Part shown: piece after piece, positions 10,854-21,284 of the stretch | Numbering within the stretch: position 1 is the stretch's first letter | Layout of the letters: every line of letters begins with the position of its first letter | DNA from: Ogataea parapolymorpha DL-1 | Lineage: Eukaryota > Ascomycota > Pichiomycetes > Pichiales > Pichiaceae | Length of the DNA stretch: 64,000 bases | Assembly (NCBI RefSeq): GCF_000187245.1 | Contig: NC_027861.1 | Location: 992,001 to 1,056,000, forward strand | Direction: 5' to 3' | The notes under the pieces: model-generated | Database searches by the model: none | What the model was told of the DNA's origin: nothing | Seen by the model: only the letters and a program-made list of their open reading frames with translations | Position numbers and translations under genes: made by a program

Positions 10854-13455
10854 ACTATACTATATTAGTGAAGAATCTTTGAGGATCGTTCTTTGCTAGA
10901 ATAATGTCCAAGGAAGCAAATTTGCGGCTGTTCATGGTAATCGGAAAATATACTATATCCATATTGATCTCTGCTTCGAATCCACATACTTTGCGTATGT
11001 ACAGAATCTCTGCGAGAAAGAATATGTGTAGGCAACTGCAAGCTCAAATGGAGCCATATTCATTTTCCCGTTGATGTTACTTGCATAGATTTTTGATTCT
11101 TAATGAGCGGTAGCCAGCTAGTTGACCATCGTCCTATATTAGCTATTGAACTAATGAAAAAAATATTTGCTAATGATTCATTTCAAGTTAACATAGCACG
11201 AAGGATAATTGAGTTATAGTACTGTGAAAAGTTGTTTTTAGGTTTTCAGCATTGGATATTGCAATAGAAATTCTGATTTGAAACTCGAAGATGAATCGAA
11301 AATACAAATCAAGATGTTGTGTCGTACTGGAATTAAATTAGATTCCACATGTAGTACAAAAAGCAGGAAAACATGTAAGGTTTGATTTATGTCCCTAGCT
11401 GCATATTCTAGAGAATTGCCCAGCTAACTGTAATAAAAGTATTCTCAACACCTTCACACCTTCAATGGAAGAGCAAATGCACAGGTGATTCCCCACTCCC
11501 AAGTTTGAAAAAGCTTTTCTCTAGGAAGGTAGATCTTAACGTTAATTGTTGAAAGAATACAATCATGCATTCCATCCTGAACTGAAGGGTGTGTGGCTCA
11601 CATATTATAAGGTTTGATTGTGTGTCTAATAATCATGATACCAATCTGAAACACACCGTATACTACCTGAACTAAGATACAAGATCTCTTTACGTCGTTG
11701 GTGGAGAACCATATACACCAAAACTGAAAACCAAAGAAGCAAAAGATGAAAGAGCACTTGCTAGTCGCCAGGTGTATTAATGTTCAGAGTGTCAGCTTTT
11801 AATCTCTACAGTTATTCTATTTAGGGATTCCTGAATGATTTTTTTAAATGCCCAGAAATCCCAAGTTTGGCTTCTTTCATAGAATTTTGCCTCTTGTGGA
11901 CAATTATGATAGACGGTAGTTTATAAGCTTGAAAGCTACGCTTCAAAGCGGATGGATTCACTGCAAAACCATTCCAGCAATCGTTAATAAGGCGTACCGA
12001 TTTACAGCTGTACCTTCAATAATGACTTGGCTGACTTGTGGTACCTTCCGCTTTTGTTAGATTTGTTTGGATTATCAATATAAAATGGATATGTATCAAA
12101 GACTGACTTTTTTCACAGGCAAAAAGTAGACTTGAATAGCAGCATGTTTCAAAGGCACTCTATCCACAGTTCGAATATGTTGCTCCGGAGAATAACAATC
12201 ATGCTTTGTGACAAAGCTAAAGCTGTATTCTGGCATTGTAACTATGAGAATTAATACTTTATGGAGCCAGTGAGAATAATTGATTCGATAATCCCTGACA
12301 GAAACATTATCCAAAGGTCAACTGGTCAATTGTGAGCACCAGCTGTTTATTCTACCAATATTTTTTTTGACCACAAAACATGTAGCCGATGTTACAGATA
12401 TCTGAGTTTTTAAAGACCCGATATCAGAGGTGTACAGACTATGTAGTAGTACACTGCATATGTGTATACCGATAAGGAACTGGATTCAAAACAAAAAAGT
12501 TCTTTGATAAAGCCCGGGGTAACAAAACTTAACTAGTGACCAGTTGATCAGAAAGTATTCTCAAAGCTTTCTGCTTTTGTTCTCTATTCTTAAGTCTTTG
12601 AAGAGACTAACGTGTCGTACTGATTAGAGTCAGCTGTCTTCGTGGGCATGCTTGTAGACCTATGGTTTTACTTTACAAGGGTAGTTATCATAGGGTATGA
12701 CCTTCGAAGCTTGAATAGTAATTCAAGTATTTGAGGCTCGCTTTCAAAGGTTAGATCTTGAACCACATACCTTTTTAGCCACAATAAACTTAAACTGATC
12801 GAACCTCTCAGCGGATGAGATTCAAGAAATTTTATGTCTTCGTTCTTCAATGGTAATAAATTTTGTTCTAAGCCTCCGTGCTTTGAAAAAAATAGTGTAT
12901 CAAGCACGCAATCCCCAAAAGGTTGCTGAAGGTAGATCTTAAAATTAATTCATGAGTACATGTATTTTGAAAAATGGCCAGTGGTGTAGCAAAGTGTATT
13001 TTTACTTCAGTTACCTATGACATGATTCATGATAGAATTGGTAGTAAATGCAGTGCAAGAAAGACACAAACTGCTTTATAACTAAACTACTTTTGTCTAA
13101 AAGTTGAATTAGACTGGTCATCACAATAGCAAGCTGTGATGGGAATCTGCTAGAATTGGCTTTGGAAAAAGAAGGGCCAACGGTTAAAGATTTAATGTAT
13201 CTGTAAACTTCTATTATTGACTCAGAGACTTCTAAAATAGGTGAGGCTTCCAGGTTTATATAAAATATCCGACGTCAAACGGTTATGTCCGCTTGTCGAA
13301 TTGCTTCAACATGTTATGTCTGGTCCTTAAACGTTGCGACTCGGTTGAAGTAAATAGCTGAATCATCTGAACAGGTCACAAAACAGTATCTATCAATTTA
13401 CTGACTGCTTTTAGAGGAAGGTTGATGTCAAGAATATAATAATAAACTCTCAAAG

Positions 13456-13472
13456 AAAAAAAATTTAAAAAA
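13456..13472 (-). terminator. RNA polymerase III terminator of the left tRNA-Asp
   Basis: On the minus strand the tRNA 3' end is followed by a run of six T (13472-13467) and then eight T (13463-13456), the usual pol III stop signal. Confidence 0.8.
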
Positions 13473-13473
13473 T

Positions 13474-13545
13474 CTCCGAGACCGGGAATTGAACCCGGGT
13501 CTCCCGCGTGACAAGCGAGAATTCTAACCACTAAACTATCTCGGA
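13474..13545 (-). tRNA. tRNA-Asp(GTC), left copy
   Basis: This is a 72-nt tRNA without intron. The acceptor stem TCCGAGA pairs with TCTCGGA, the discriminator is G, and the anticodon loop CTTGTCACG carries GTC in a paired stem. The T loop GTTCAATTC and a D arm with A-box bases GTTTAGTGGTTAG are present. The length and sequence resemble Saccharomyces tRNA-Asp closely. It is identical to the copy at 14460-14531 but inverted. It lies at the right edge of the gene-free region, where tRNA genes in other fungi can act as chromatin boundaries (known for fission yeast, inferred here). Confidence 0.97.
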
Positions 13546-14459
13546 AATAACTTTTGTATTTGAAGATCCACGACTTAGGTATCCAAAAAAATCAAAACTT
13601 CTATATCAGATATAGCTACTTGTAAGCAGCGCCTCACGAGGCCCTTTTCATACTATTGTTAGTTCAATGACGGAGCGCGTTGCTCAACCTTTTCTTCACA
13701 ATGGCTCTCAGATTTATTTTAAAATCTTACAAATTTATTTTTGATAACTTATATTTGAAGAAACCTAATTAATTATACTTCTTCTCTTCAAATTATGTGG
13801 TACGCATGAATTACTTTCGGGGCTTCAGCGTATAGATGAGCAGTCTTGCTTTGCGGCTTTCGTGTCTCTAATTCAAGTCTCAGATTTACCTAAGTGTGTA
13901 AATAGTCGACGATCAATCCCAACTATGCAAATTCCTGGCAAAACTCCTCAAAATCCCAAATTTTGCAGCATCACCTGAATCTTTGATGTTCGCTAGTTAA
14001 TAGAGGACTAGCACTTTAAGCGAATTTGGAACCAAAGACGGTTTAGCCGTTTCGTCTCTTGAAACGGCTGCAGCTCAATAAATGTAGCCGACTATCGGAT
14101 TTGAAAATCTTACCATAATAAAAGTCAAAATAGATTTTTATTGAGGTGTTTACGACTGCAACAATATGTCATTAACACTAAACTCTCAAAGGAAGGGGTT
14201 TTTATTAAGTGAGTGTTTCAGTGGAAAATATATTCCAATCACTGGCAAGTTTACCAAACTGGTAATATGTACTCACAGCTGCAGCTGATGTCACGCAAAC
14301 AAAAAAAGCAAGACTCAGTGGCAGTTATTTAGACCACGAAAAAACGAAAAAACATGCACTCAGGTCTGAAGATGATTGATTACGCACAGACAAGTTACAA
14401 AATCCAGCGCCGTTAGATTAGTCCTGATTATTTTCGCCGGGTTGAGATATGCAACGAAG
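13546..14459. other. 914-bp spacer between the inverted tRNA-Asp genes
   Basis: AT-rich DNA without a supported gene. The 5' flanks of both tRNA genes face inward, so the spacer holds their upstream regions. The two flanks show no obvious similarity to each other beyond the tRNA sequence itself. Confidence 0.6.
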
Positions 14460-14531
14460 TCCGAGATAGTTTAGTGGTTAGAATTCTCGCTTGTCACGCG
14501 GGAGACCCGGGTTCAATTCCCGGTCTCGGAG
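14460..14531 (+). tRNA. tRNA-Asp(GTC), right copy
   Basis: This copy is identical over all 72 nt to the one at 13474-13545, in inverted orientation, with the acceptor stem, GTC anticodon, A and B boxes and G discriminator intact. No CCA is encoded, as expected for a nuclear eukaryotic tRNA gene. Downstream, a T7 tract ends transcription. Confidence 0.97.
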
Positions 14532-14544
14532 AGATTTTAAAAAC

Positions 14545-14551
14545 TTTTTTT
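14545..14551 (+). terminator. RNA polymerase III terminator of the right tRNA-Asp
   Basis: A run of seven T begins 14 nt after the tRNA 3' end. It is long enough to stop RNA polymerase III. Confidence 0.75.
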
Positions 14552-14905
14552 ATCCTGGACGATGGACTAATTGGAAAGTTGATTCAGAGATAGTGCACCG
14601 TGTTTTTTTTTTATTGTTTTTTTTTTCCCTGTAACTCAGAGCGAACACGACAATTCCTCAAAAATTATTTATAGAGGACACTTGCAAGTCCACATTACGC
14701 TTACTCATTTCTGGCCAAGATGAGCAGTTTACTGAGTGGGTATCCTAGTTTTGTGAAAAAAAAAGAGACCTCATTTGAAAAGAATCAGATTGTTACAGAG
14801 AAGTTCTGTGATGTCAAATTTTTTGGAGCTACAAATGGTATTAGGCGATGTCATATAATTGAACGGCGCAGTTGCCACGACTCAAAGGCCTTTTCTCGTG
14901 TCCCA

Positions 14906-15754
14906 ATGAGATGGGCAATGTACTTGTGCCTGCTATTACTATTTATAGGCCCCGTCAGCGCGCTTCGTTTCGGAGTCTGTATCCAACCCAGTGCAGGAAA
15001 CGCAATAGATTTATTTAAGACCGTCAATGATTACCAATCGCGCATTAATACAATGAACAAGTTAAACAATAAAGAAAGGCAGCTTTTAACGGAGCGATTC
15101 GAAACTGCCGTAACGAACTACATATCCTGCAATACCTGCCTACGCTATTATTTAAAAGATCATCTTGAGATAAGCATGGAAAACGATAAACCGTTCGAAA
15201 TGAGCAATATTTTGATCTCGTTAGATATCCATATCAATGAACCGATCGATGCTAAAATTCAGCAACTCAACCTAAATGTCATCGATCGACACGGAAACAC
15301 ATTGAGGCGCAAAAATAACCTGCAAGACCAGAACATACAGATGGTCGTTGATTTCCCTCTTTATGATCACAGGAATGACTATAAATTAGAATATCTAGAT
15401 CTCTGTTTCGAGAATATCAAGATTGATCAATCATGGAAATCAGTCCCGAAAGACATTGAAGCTTATATCACATTGAAATTTGGTGTACCGGAAATACTGA
15501 AAACATACCAAGAAAATTCGAAAGAGCTGCTGACAGTGAAGTCAAAGCTTTTTAAAATAGAGAATGAAGTGGATCAGATAATTACACAAATTAGACAAAT
15601 GTTGTCAGACGAGAGTAAGCTAAGAAATGTGAACGAAGCAATATTGAGCAACTTCTCATTATTCGGTATTCTCATAGTACTCATTCTCATACTATCTGGA
15701 GCAGTGCAGCTATGGTGGCTCATCAATTGTATGAAGCAGAAAAGCCTTTTGTAA
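14906..15754 (+). CDS. p24/emp24-type (GOLD-domain-like) membrane protein
   Basis: From the ATG at 14906 the product is 282 residues with an immediate signal peptide (RWAMYLCLLLLFIGPVSALR). A lumenal domain follows, with the p24 features of a Cys pair and the pattern LNLNVIDRHGNTLRRK then YKLEYLDLCFEN. Next come a coiled-coil-like stretch, a transmembrane span (about NFSLFGILIVLILILSGAV) and a short cytosolic tail. That is the layout of p24 proteins that sort cargo in COPI/COPII vesicles between ER and Golgi. The frame is open upstream to another ATG at 14720. That start would place 62 hydrophilic residues before the signal peptide, so 14906 is preferred. The sequence is divergent; it could be an RRT6-like rather than a core ERP gene. 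Confidence 0.65.
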   Translation: MRWAMYLCLLLLFIGPVSALRFGVCIQPSAGNAIDLFKTVNDYQSRINTMNKLNNKERQLLTERFETAVTNYISCNTCLRYYLKDHLEISMENDKPFEMSNILISLDIHINEPIDAKIQQLNLNVIDRHGNTLRRKNNLQDQNIQMVVDFPLYDHRNDYKLEYLDLCFENIKIDQSWKSVPKDIEAYITLKFGVPEILKTYQENSKELLTVKSKLFKIENEVDQIITQIRQMLSDESKLRNVNEAILSNFSLFGILIVLILILSGAVQLWWLINCMKQKSLL

Positions 15755-16107
15755 ACTGGCTGGACTCGCCAATAAGGAACAAAGATAGCTCGTTATATCA
15801 AAGAAAAGGAAAACTTTTTGAACTATAGAAGCGGTATGCTGTTCTGTAATTGATTGCACTCCAATACTGTAGGACTTTCAATCACCTACTCCAAAAATCA
15901 AATCTCACTTAGAGATTACCTACTGAACGAAAGCAGCAAATCTGTCAGTTGTAATTTCAAACAGGGTTGGTTACAAATCTACAAAGAAATAAGGAGTCTG
16001 TTGATGGCCACCAATCAATATTTCATTTGATCTCATATTAAGCGTTTTACCGCTAAAAGAGAGAGAGTTAAAAAGATTTTTTTTTCTCGTCTAATTTTTA
16101 GATCACG
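15755..16107. other. Intergenic region upstream of MRF1
   Basis: These 353 bp lie between the p24-like gene and the release-factor gene. No RNA gene or conserved motif was recognised apart from a T-rich stretch just before the MRF1 start. Confidence 0.5.
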
Positions 16108-17343
16108 ATGAAAAGACTCTATAACGAAGTACGTGGGCTGATTAATTCGCATGGTAGGCTAAAATTCATATCGATTCATAGATATGTTTCAACGGGAAAT
16201 AGCCAAGAGCAGACTGTCATTCATCCACTATTGTTAAAGCGGGCCGATTTGTTTAAAACTGAACTCAAACAAATTGGAGATAAAATGTCCTCCAGTGCGG
16301 CCTTCAATAGCAGCGAATCAAAGAAGCTTACGAGAATTACACAAGTGGTTGAACTATATGATCAATTCATGAAACAGTCCGACAATATCTCTGGACTAAA
16401 GGAAATTTTGAGTGAACCAGATCTGGATGAAACTTTGAAAGAGGAGGCTGAACTTGAACTCAAATTGAGTTACGAACAAATGATACATACATCGAATATG
16501 CTAAAAGCAAAACTGTTACCACCAGTCTTATATGCTGATCGTCCGTGTTTGATAGAGCTCCGCCCAGGGGCAGGTGGGCATGAAGCAAACATATTCACAA
16601 ACGACCTTTTGGAGATGTACATCAAATTTTGTCAGATCAACCATTGGCCGTTTGAAATTGTGTCCAAAAATGAGCATATTTCAGGGAAAGGGATTGTGGA
16701 GGCAACTCTGATGATAAATGAGAAGGGATCTTTTGATAGGATGAGGCACGAAGCCGGTGTCCACAGAGTTCAACGCGTGCCGGAGACAGAGAACAAAGGA
16801 AGAGTTCATACATCGGCAGCCGCTGTGATTGTTTTGCCTAAAATAGAAGCTGACAAAAGTGATCCTGAGTATAGAACGTTCAAAAGCGATGAATTACGAA
16901 TCGACGTAATGAGAGCTAGCGGCTCAGGAGGCCAACATGTTAACACAACGGAATCTGCAGTTCGCATCACCCACTTGCCGACTGGCATATCTGTTCACAT
17001 ACAGGACGAAAGATCACAGTTGCGAAACAAAGAGAAAGCAATGCAAATCCTGAGGGCCAGGCTTGCAGACCTTGAAATGAGACGCCGAATGGCTAGGGAA
17101 AGAGAACAACGAAATGAACAGGTTTCTTCTGTGGATAGAAGCGATAAAATAAGAACATATAATTTTCCTCAAAGCCGTGTCACTGATCATCGATGCAATT
17201 TTACACTTTATGATCTTGAAGGTTGTTTGTCAGGAGAACGCCTAGGTGAAGTGATCGATAATGTAGCTGGAAAGGAAACGAATGACCGAATAGCTGGACT
17301 CCTATCTACAATGGAGACAGACTCCTCGTTACAGTGTATATAG
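16108..17343 (+). CDS. MRF1: Mitochondrial peptide chain release factor 1
   Basis: The 411-residue protein is a class I release factor. The GGQ motif that triggers peptidyl-tRNA hydrolysis is at 274-276 (context [16 protein letters not shown]), and the RF1-type codon-recognition tripeptide PxT reads PET at 225-227 within [15 protein letters not shown]. It therefore should read UAA and UAG. An N-terminal basic segment rich in Arg, Lys and Ser and poor in acidic residues is a likely mitochondrial presequence. Length and domain order match yeast Mrf1. It is followed by RPN6 on the same strand, 148 bp further on. Confidence 0.95.
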   Translation: MKRLYNEVRGLINSHGRLKFISIHRYVSTGNSQEQTVIHPLLLKRADLFKTELKQIGDKMSSSAAFNSSESKKLTRITQVVELYDQFMKQSDNISGLKEILSEPDLDETLKEEAELELKLSYEQMIHTSNMLKAKLLPPVLYADRPCLIELRPGAGGHEANIFTNDLLEMYIKFCQINHWPFEIVSKNEHISGKGIVEATLMINEKGSFDRMRHEAGVHRVQRVPETENKGRVHTSAAAVIVLPKIEADKSDPEYRTFKSDELRIDVMRASGSGGQHVNTTESAVRITHLPTGISVHIQDERSQLRNKEKAMQILRARLADLEMRRRMAREREQRNEQVSSVDRSDKIRTYNFPQSRVTDHRCNFTLYDLEGCLSGERLGEVIDNVAGKETNDRIAGLLSTMETDSSLQCI

Positions 17344-17414
17344 ATATTATTATTTATCACTAACAAGGTAAGGTAAGACGACATGGCTACTAATAAGGTG
17401 GCTGTGCAGAGATG

Positions 17415-17423
17415 GGTGGCAAA
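17415..17423 (+). promoter_or_regulatory. PACE element (Rpn4-type site) upstream of RPN6
   Basis: An exact GGTGGCAAA lies 68 bp before the RPN6 ATG. This nonamer is the proteasome-associated control element bound by Rpn4 in Saccharomyces. The same nonamer lies upstream of RPN8, the other proteasome gene here, so coordinated proteasome regulation is likely. Confidence 0.8.
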
Positions 17424-17491
17424 TAGTTTTTTGAACAAAACACTTAAAAATATAAGTTGTCGATTTGAGAATAATCAGGATTTAGGGTACA

Positions 17492-18772
17492 ATGACACTT
17501 CCAAGGCTTGAGGATGCTCGCACAGCAGCAAGAAATGGAGACATTCGTAAAGCAGAGCAAATATATACAGAGATACTCGAATTGAAGTCTGCTGATACTT
17601 ACCACAGGAATGAAAAACTCATTGATATGCAAGAGATAGGCATCCAAGAACTTGGTGAGCTCTATCGTGATAACAACAATGAAGAGAAGTTGGTGGAGCT
17701 GGTTTCAAAAGCTCGTTATACCATGGGCGCCTTTGCAAAATCGAAAACAGCCAAAATCATTAAGAATTTGATTGACTTAATCGAGCATTCCAAATTCAGT
17801 GATGCACTTTCTGTAACTATCAAAACAACTCAGGAATGCATTGATTGGGCAATTGATGAAAAGCGTACCTTTTTGAGACAGGCATTACAAATTCGTCTAG
17901 CTTCTCTTTTTTACAAAAATAAAGAGTTCATGAAATCTCTCTCGGAGATATCCCCTTTGTTGAGGGAGTTCAAAAAATTGGATGACAAATCTTCGTTGGT
18001 TGAAGTTCAACTTCTGGAGTCAAAGAATCATTTTCAGCTGAAAAATCATGCAAAGTCGAAAGCTGCAATAACTTCGGCCAGAACCTCAGCCAACGCGATC
18101 TACTGCCCGTCACAATTACAGGCAGAGCTGGATTTGATGAGTGGAATTTTGCATGCAGAAGACAAAGACTTTAGTACAGCATTTTCATACTTTTATGAAG
18201 CATTCGAAAATTATCAGATTCATACAGATGAAGAGAAGACGATAAAGGTGCTGAAATATATGCTGTTATGCAAAATCATGCTGAACTCAATTGATGACGT
18301 CAACTCTCTTCTTAATAATAAGAACGTGTCGAAATATGCTCAAGGAAAAGACATAGAAGCTATGAAATCTGTCTCATTGGCACATTCAAATAGATCTTTG
18401 AAGGAACTTGAGGATTGTTTGAAATCGTATGTGACTGAATTAACCCAAGATCCGATTATAAGGTCACACCTAGCAGATCTTTATGACTCTCTATTTCAAA
18501 AAAATCTGTTGAAATTGATAGAACCTTATTCTTGCATCGAAATATCTCACATAAGTTCGATGATAGGGCTTCCTAAGAACATTATCGAAAGCAAACTGAG
18601 TAACATGATATTGGATAAAGTGTTTTATGGAGTCCTTGATCAGGGAAATGGGTGGCTTATAATTTATGAGGAGCCTCTTAAGGACGAGATGTATGATTTG
18701 AATTTGAACGTAATCAGAACTATGTCCAATGTTGTTGACTTGCTTTACGAAAAAGCTTCTCTTTTAGAGTAA
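17492..18772 (+). CDS. RPN6: 26S proteasome lid subunit Rpn6
   Basis: The 426-residue protein aligns throughout with yeast Rpn6 (PSMD11). Conserved blocks include the N-terminal helical repeats with FAKSKTAKIIKNLIDLIE, the segment LREFKKLDDKSSLVEVQLLESK, the block AELDLMSGILHAEDKDFSTAFSYF (split around residue 220), and the C-terminal PCI/winged-helix segment ending ILDKVFYGVLDQGNGWL. Rpn6 clamps the lid to the core particle and is essential for 26S assembly. A CTG codon at the invariant Leu of AELDLM supports CUG being read as Leu. An upstream PACE element indicates Rpn4-type control. It converges on NUP84 with 33 bp between stops. Confidence 0.97.
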   Translation: MTLPRLEDARTAARNGDIRKAEQIYTEILELKSADTYHRNEKLIDMQEIGIQELGELYRDNNNEEKLVELVSKARYTMGAFAKSKTAKIIKNLIDLIEHSKFSDALSVTIKTTQECIDWAIDEKRTFLRQALQIRLASLFYKNKEFMKSLSEISPLLREFKKLDDKSSLVEVQLLESKNHFQLKNHAKSKAAITSARTSANAIYCPSQLQAELDLMSGILHAEDKDFSTAFSYFYEAFENYQIHTDEEKTIKVLKYMLLCKIMLNSIDDVNSLLNNKNVSKYAQGKDIEAMKSVSLAHSNRSLKELEDCLKSYVTELTQDPIIRSHLADLYDSLFQKNLLKLIEPYSCIEISHISSMIGLPKNIIESKLSNMILDKVFYGVLDQGNGWLIIYEEPLKDEMYDLNLNVIRTMSNVVDLLYEKASLLE

Positions 18773-18805
18773 GACTATAATACATCAGTGCTACTTTCCT
18801 AACTA

Positions 18806-21205
18806 TCAGAATATGTAATTCTCACTGCTTACAGTAGCAAACTTTTTCAGAAACGATTTGAGTTTTTTAGCTGCTCTGAACACCTCATAAAGTCTAAACT
18901 CGTTTGAGCTTAATAAGTGGACTAGCTCCATTGCCTTTTTAATCAGCAAATCACTTGAATGTTTTTCGAAGGATATCAACAAGTTGAACGTCATGTCGAA
19001 TAAAGCAGGTATGTATAGCTGTCTCAGCTCACAATAGATTCTGCGGTCCTCAAGGGCAATGAACTGGTCGTTTGAAAGATCAAACAAAAACGACTTAATG
19101 AGCTGTTCTATAGAAGATGAAGTTATTAGCACATTTTCAATAAGAGCTTCAGACTTCATGCAAAGACTGTTCCGTTGAAATTCATTCAAACTCTTGAAAT
19201 TCTCCGCAAATATCTGGTACTGCATCAACTCATCAAGTTTGAAAGCTGGAATCACAAACAGTCCATGCGGAAGTTCATCGATTCCCTCCAATGATTCGAC
19301 CTTGTATTTGTATTCGCGAATAACATCAGATACGTTAAATGACTCAAGCATCTCAATAGTAGCTTGAACCTTTCCACATAATAATAGCCTTCTGAAAAGG
19401 GAAACCATAGATTCAATGCAGTCGCACAGCATACCAGCATCATGGAACCAGTAAACCGTACTAAACAATTTGCGATCACAATCGGCCACTTCCGAGCTTA
19501 GACAGATCTCTTGATCGTAAATATACATGTGCTTGGTGGATTTGAATAGTGTCGTTGCACTTTTTCTCAGTATTGATTCTAACGGCAAATTGAGCTGTCT
19601 AATAAGTTTGAGCTGTTTGACCCTCTCGCTTTTCTCAAATTGATAATGCGAAATCAAATGTGAATATATATCCACTAAATCTTCATCCTTGGGGATGAAG
19701 GAAATATAAATTGGAATCAAGTCATAATGCTTGTATAGAATCAGCCTTGAGATATAGGATCTCAGCAACTCAGTGTATTCGGTATTTGATATCAATTGAT
19801 CACCGAAAATCAGTTCCAGAACTATCGCGAAATGGACAAGAACCCTTAATAGATAAGCATCACTGGTGAGTTCAAACGAGTCGAATCCTCCTGCAGACCG
19901 TAGTAATAAACTTTGAAGTGAATCCAAACAATTTCTCATGAGAGTCTCAACGTTGTCGGACATTACAGACCCCATAAGAACACGAAGAGGATGCTGACTT
20001 TGATCTTTGATAGTTTGGTCTGAAGAAGATGCTATCATATTCAACGCATCAGTAATGGTTTCCACAACCTTTGGTGGTCGGGGAAGTCGAAAAGCACACC
20101 AATCAGATGTTGAATTTGAGCTCAAGGGATACTCTGATGCGACCATTGCTTGTTCTAGCTCATAAAGGAAAATATTGTTGAGGTAAATCAGCAATTTAGA
20201 TTCCCAGGAGCGAGCCTGCTGTTGGCACGATTCAACGTCTCCACAGAGAAATCCGTAGCACGCTTCCTCATATTTAGAAAGATTGTTGACTTGAGATAAC
20301 CTGTACAAAGAGCGTCTCCACAAAATTGTATTCTTCACGCCTACAGGCTTTGCAGCATTGTCATCCAGTTCAACTCTAGGGTCAATATAATCCTGCAAGG
20401 CTGTCAATATGAGCGAGAAACCCCAGTTATTTGTATTCTCACACAGTTGAAATAGCTGTTCTGTCTCTCCGGACAGAAGCAAATAGAAGCAAGCTTTGAA
20501 AAAAGTATCATTCTCACGTCTATCATCATCATGTAAATCATCGCTGGAGTTGCGCAGATAAAAATCGTCGTCAAGATACCCATGAGCATCTTTCAAATTG
20601 TTGGATTGAATTCGCATTTTCGTATTAAGCCATTTGGTTGCAGGCAATGAGCTCACATCAATTTTGTTGTCGTTATTAATAAGATCAAGTTTGAAGCTCT
20701 TCGAAAGCCAGTTCATCAGGAGGTAGATTCGGGACAGCTCAGAATTCTGCATCAGAGCATTGTCTGACATAATAGATCTGGAGGTAAATTTGTTGATCTT
20801 TTTCATCCTCAGAACCTCTTTATCACGATTAGATAAATCCTTGACAAATCTGTCTTGAAAAACTGTTTCTACCAAATCCCAAAATTGACTTTCCAAAATC
20901 CAATTTTCGACTATGCTTTGATCTGCATTCTGCTCGTAGGAACTCAGAAGTTCTTGGGCCGAGTACTTTCGGAAATCTTTGATTAGTTCGTTAACCAGAC
21001 GGTGACCGAAATTTACTCTAAAATCTTTCAAAACTTTTGCAAAGTGGATATGGACATTTGCATCTTCTACTTGAGGATCTAGTCGAGGAATTTTCTCAAA
21101 CGGATAACTTGTAGCGAGGTCCTCAGGGAAATCCGAATAGTTGAGAGACATGTTGTTGAAGGTACTGAATATTATTTGATCAAAATAATACACTTGCTTG
21201 CCCAT
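18806..21205 (-). CDS. NUP84: Nuclear pore Y-complex subunit Nup84/Nup107
   Basis: The first ATG (21205) gives 799 residues; an in-frame TTG lies at 21235. The protein is all-helical in appearance. It carries the Nup107 signature LSKYEEACYGFLCGDVESCQ followed by RSWESKLLIYLNN, where the family has a conserved CxxWEDxLWA region. Nup84 is a structural member of the Y-complex of the nuclear pore, needed for mRNA export and pore assembly. It is somewhat longer than Saccharomyces Nup84 (726 residues). It is divergent from CHS5, with only 79 bp between start codons, so the two share a very short promoter. Confidence 0.85.
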   Translation of the reverse strand: MGKQVYYFDQIIFSTFNNMSLNYSDFPEDLATSYPFEKIPRLDPQVEDANVHIHFAKVLKDFRVNFGHRLVNELIKDFRKYSAQELLSSYEQNADQSIVENWILESQFWDLVETVFQDRFVKDLSNRDKEVLRMKKINKFTSRSIMSDNALMQNSELSRIYLLMNWLSKSFKLDLINNDNKIDVSSLPATKWLNTKMRIQSNNLKDAHGYLDDDFYLRNSSDDLHDDDRRENDTFFKACFYLLLSGETEQLFQLCENTNNWGFSLILTALQDYIDPRVELDDNAAKPVGVKNTILWRRSLYRLSQVNNLSKYEEACYGFLCGDVESCQQQARSWESKLLIYLNNIFLYELEQAMVASEYPLSSNSTSDWCAFRLPRPPKVVETITDALNMIASSSDQTIKDQSQHPLRVLMGSVMSDNVETLMRNCLDSLQSLLLRSAGGFDSFELTSDAYLLRVLVHFAIVLELIFGDQLISNTEYTELLRSYISRLILYKHYDLIPIYISFIPKDEDLVDIYSHLISHYQFEKSERVKQLKLIRQLNLPLESILRKSATTLFKSTKHMYIYDQEICLSSEVADCDRKLFSTVYWFHDAGMLCDCIESMVSLFRRLLLCGKVQATIEMLESFNVSDVIREYKYKVESLEGIDELPHGLFVIPAFKLDELMQYQIFAENFKSLNEFQRNSLCMKSEALIENVLITSSSIEQLIKSFLFDLSNDQFIALEDRRIYCELRQLYIPALFDMTFNLLISFEKHSSDLLIKKAMELVHLLSSNEFRLYEVFRAAKKLKSFLKKFATVSSENYIF

Positions 21206-21284
21206 GACTAAATTTGACAGTTCTGATGTGTTCAAAGTTAATTAAGGTGTTTGGAAACTTTCATCCTTATAACGCTGCACAACA

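Larger units (their letters stand above)
4629..13473. other. AT-rich gene-free region with inverted solo LTR pairs; candidate centromere or pericentromere
   Basis: Nearly 9 kb hold no frame above about 100 codons and none with a recognisable domain, whereas the flanks are gene-dense. The only structures supported are four solo LTRs (5460-5742, 6372-6654, 9497-9744, 10573-10853), a 17-bp tandem duplication at 9310-9343 and the tRNA pair at the right edge. The promoter of the SHB17 homologue lies at the left edge. Many yeasts have regional centromeres that are gene-poor, AT-rich and loaded with LTRs or inverted repeats, often next to tRNA genes. This region matches that description, but centromere identity is an inference; no point-centromere element was recognised. 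Confidence 0.45.

Noticed and set aside
12668..12907. 79-codon minus-strand frame with protein-like composition.
   Set aside because: It starts at GTG rather than ATG, has no recognisable domain and no splice signals linking it to neighbouring frames.
4629..13473. A mating-type or MAT-like invertible locus, suggested by inverted repeats next to a possible centromere.
   Set aside because: No homeodomain, HMG-box or alpha-box protein was found in any frame. The inverted repeats are only about 280-bp LTRs.
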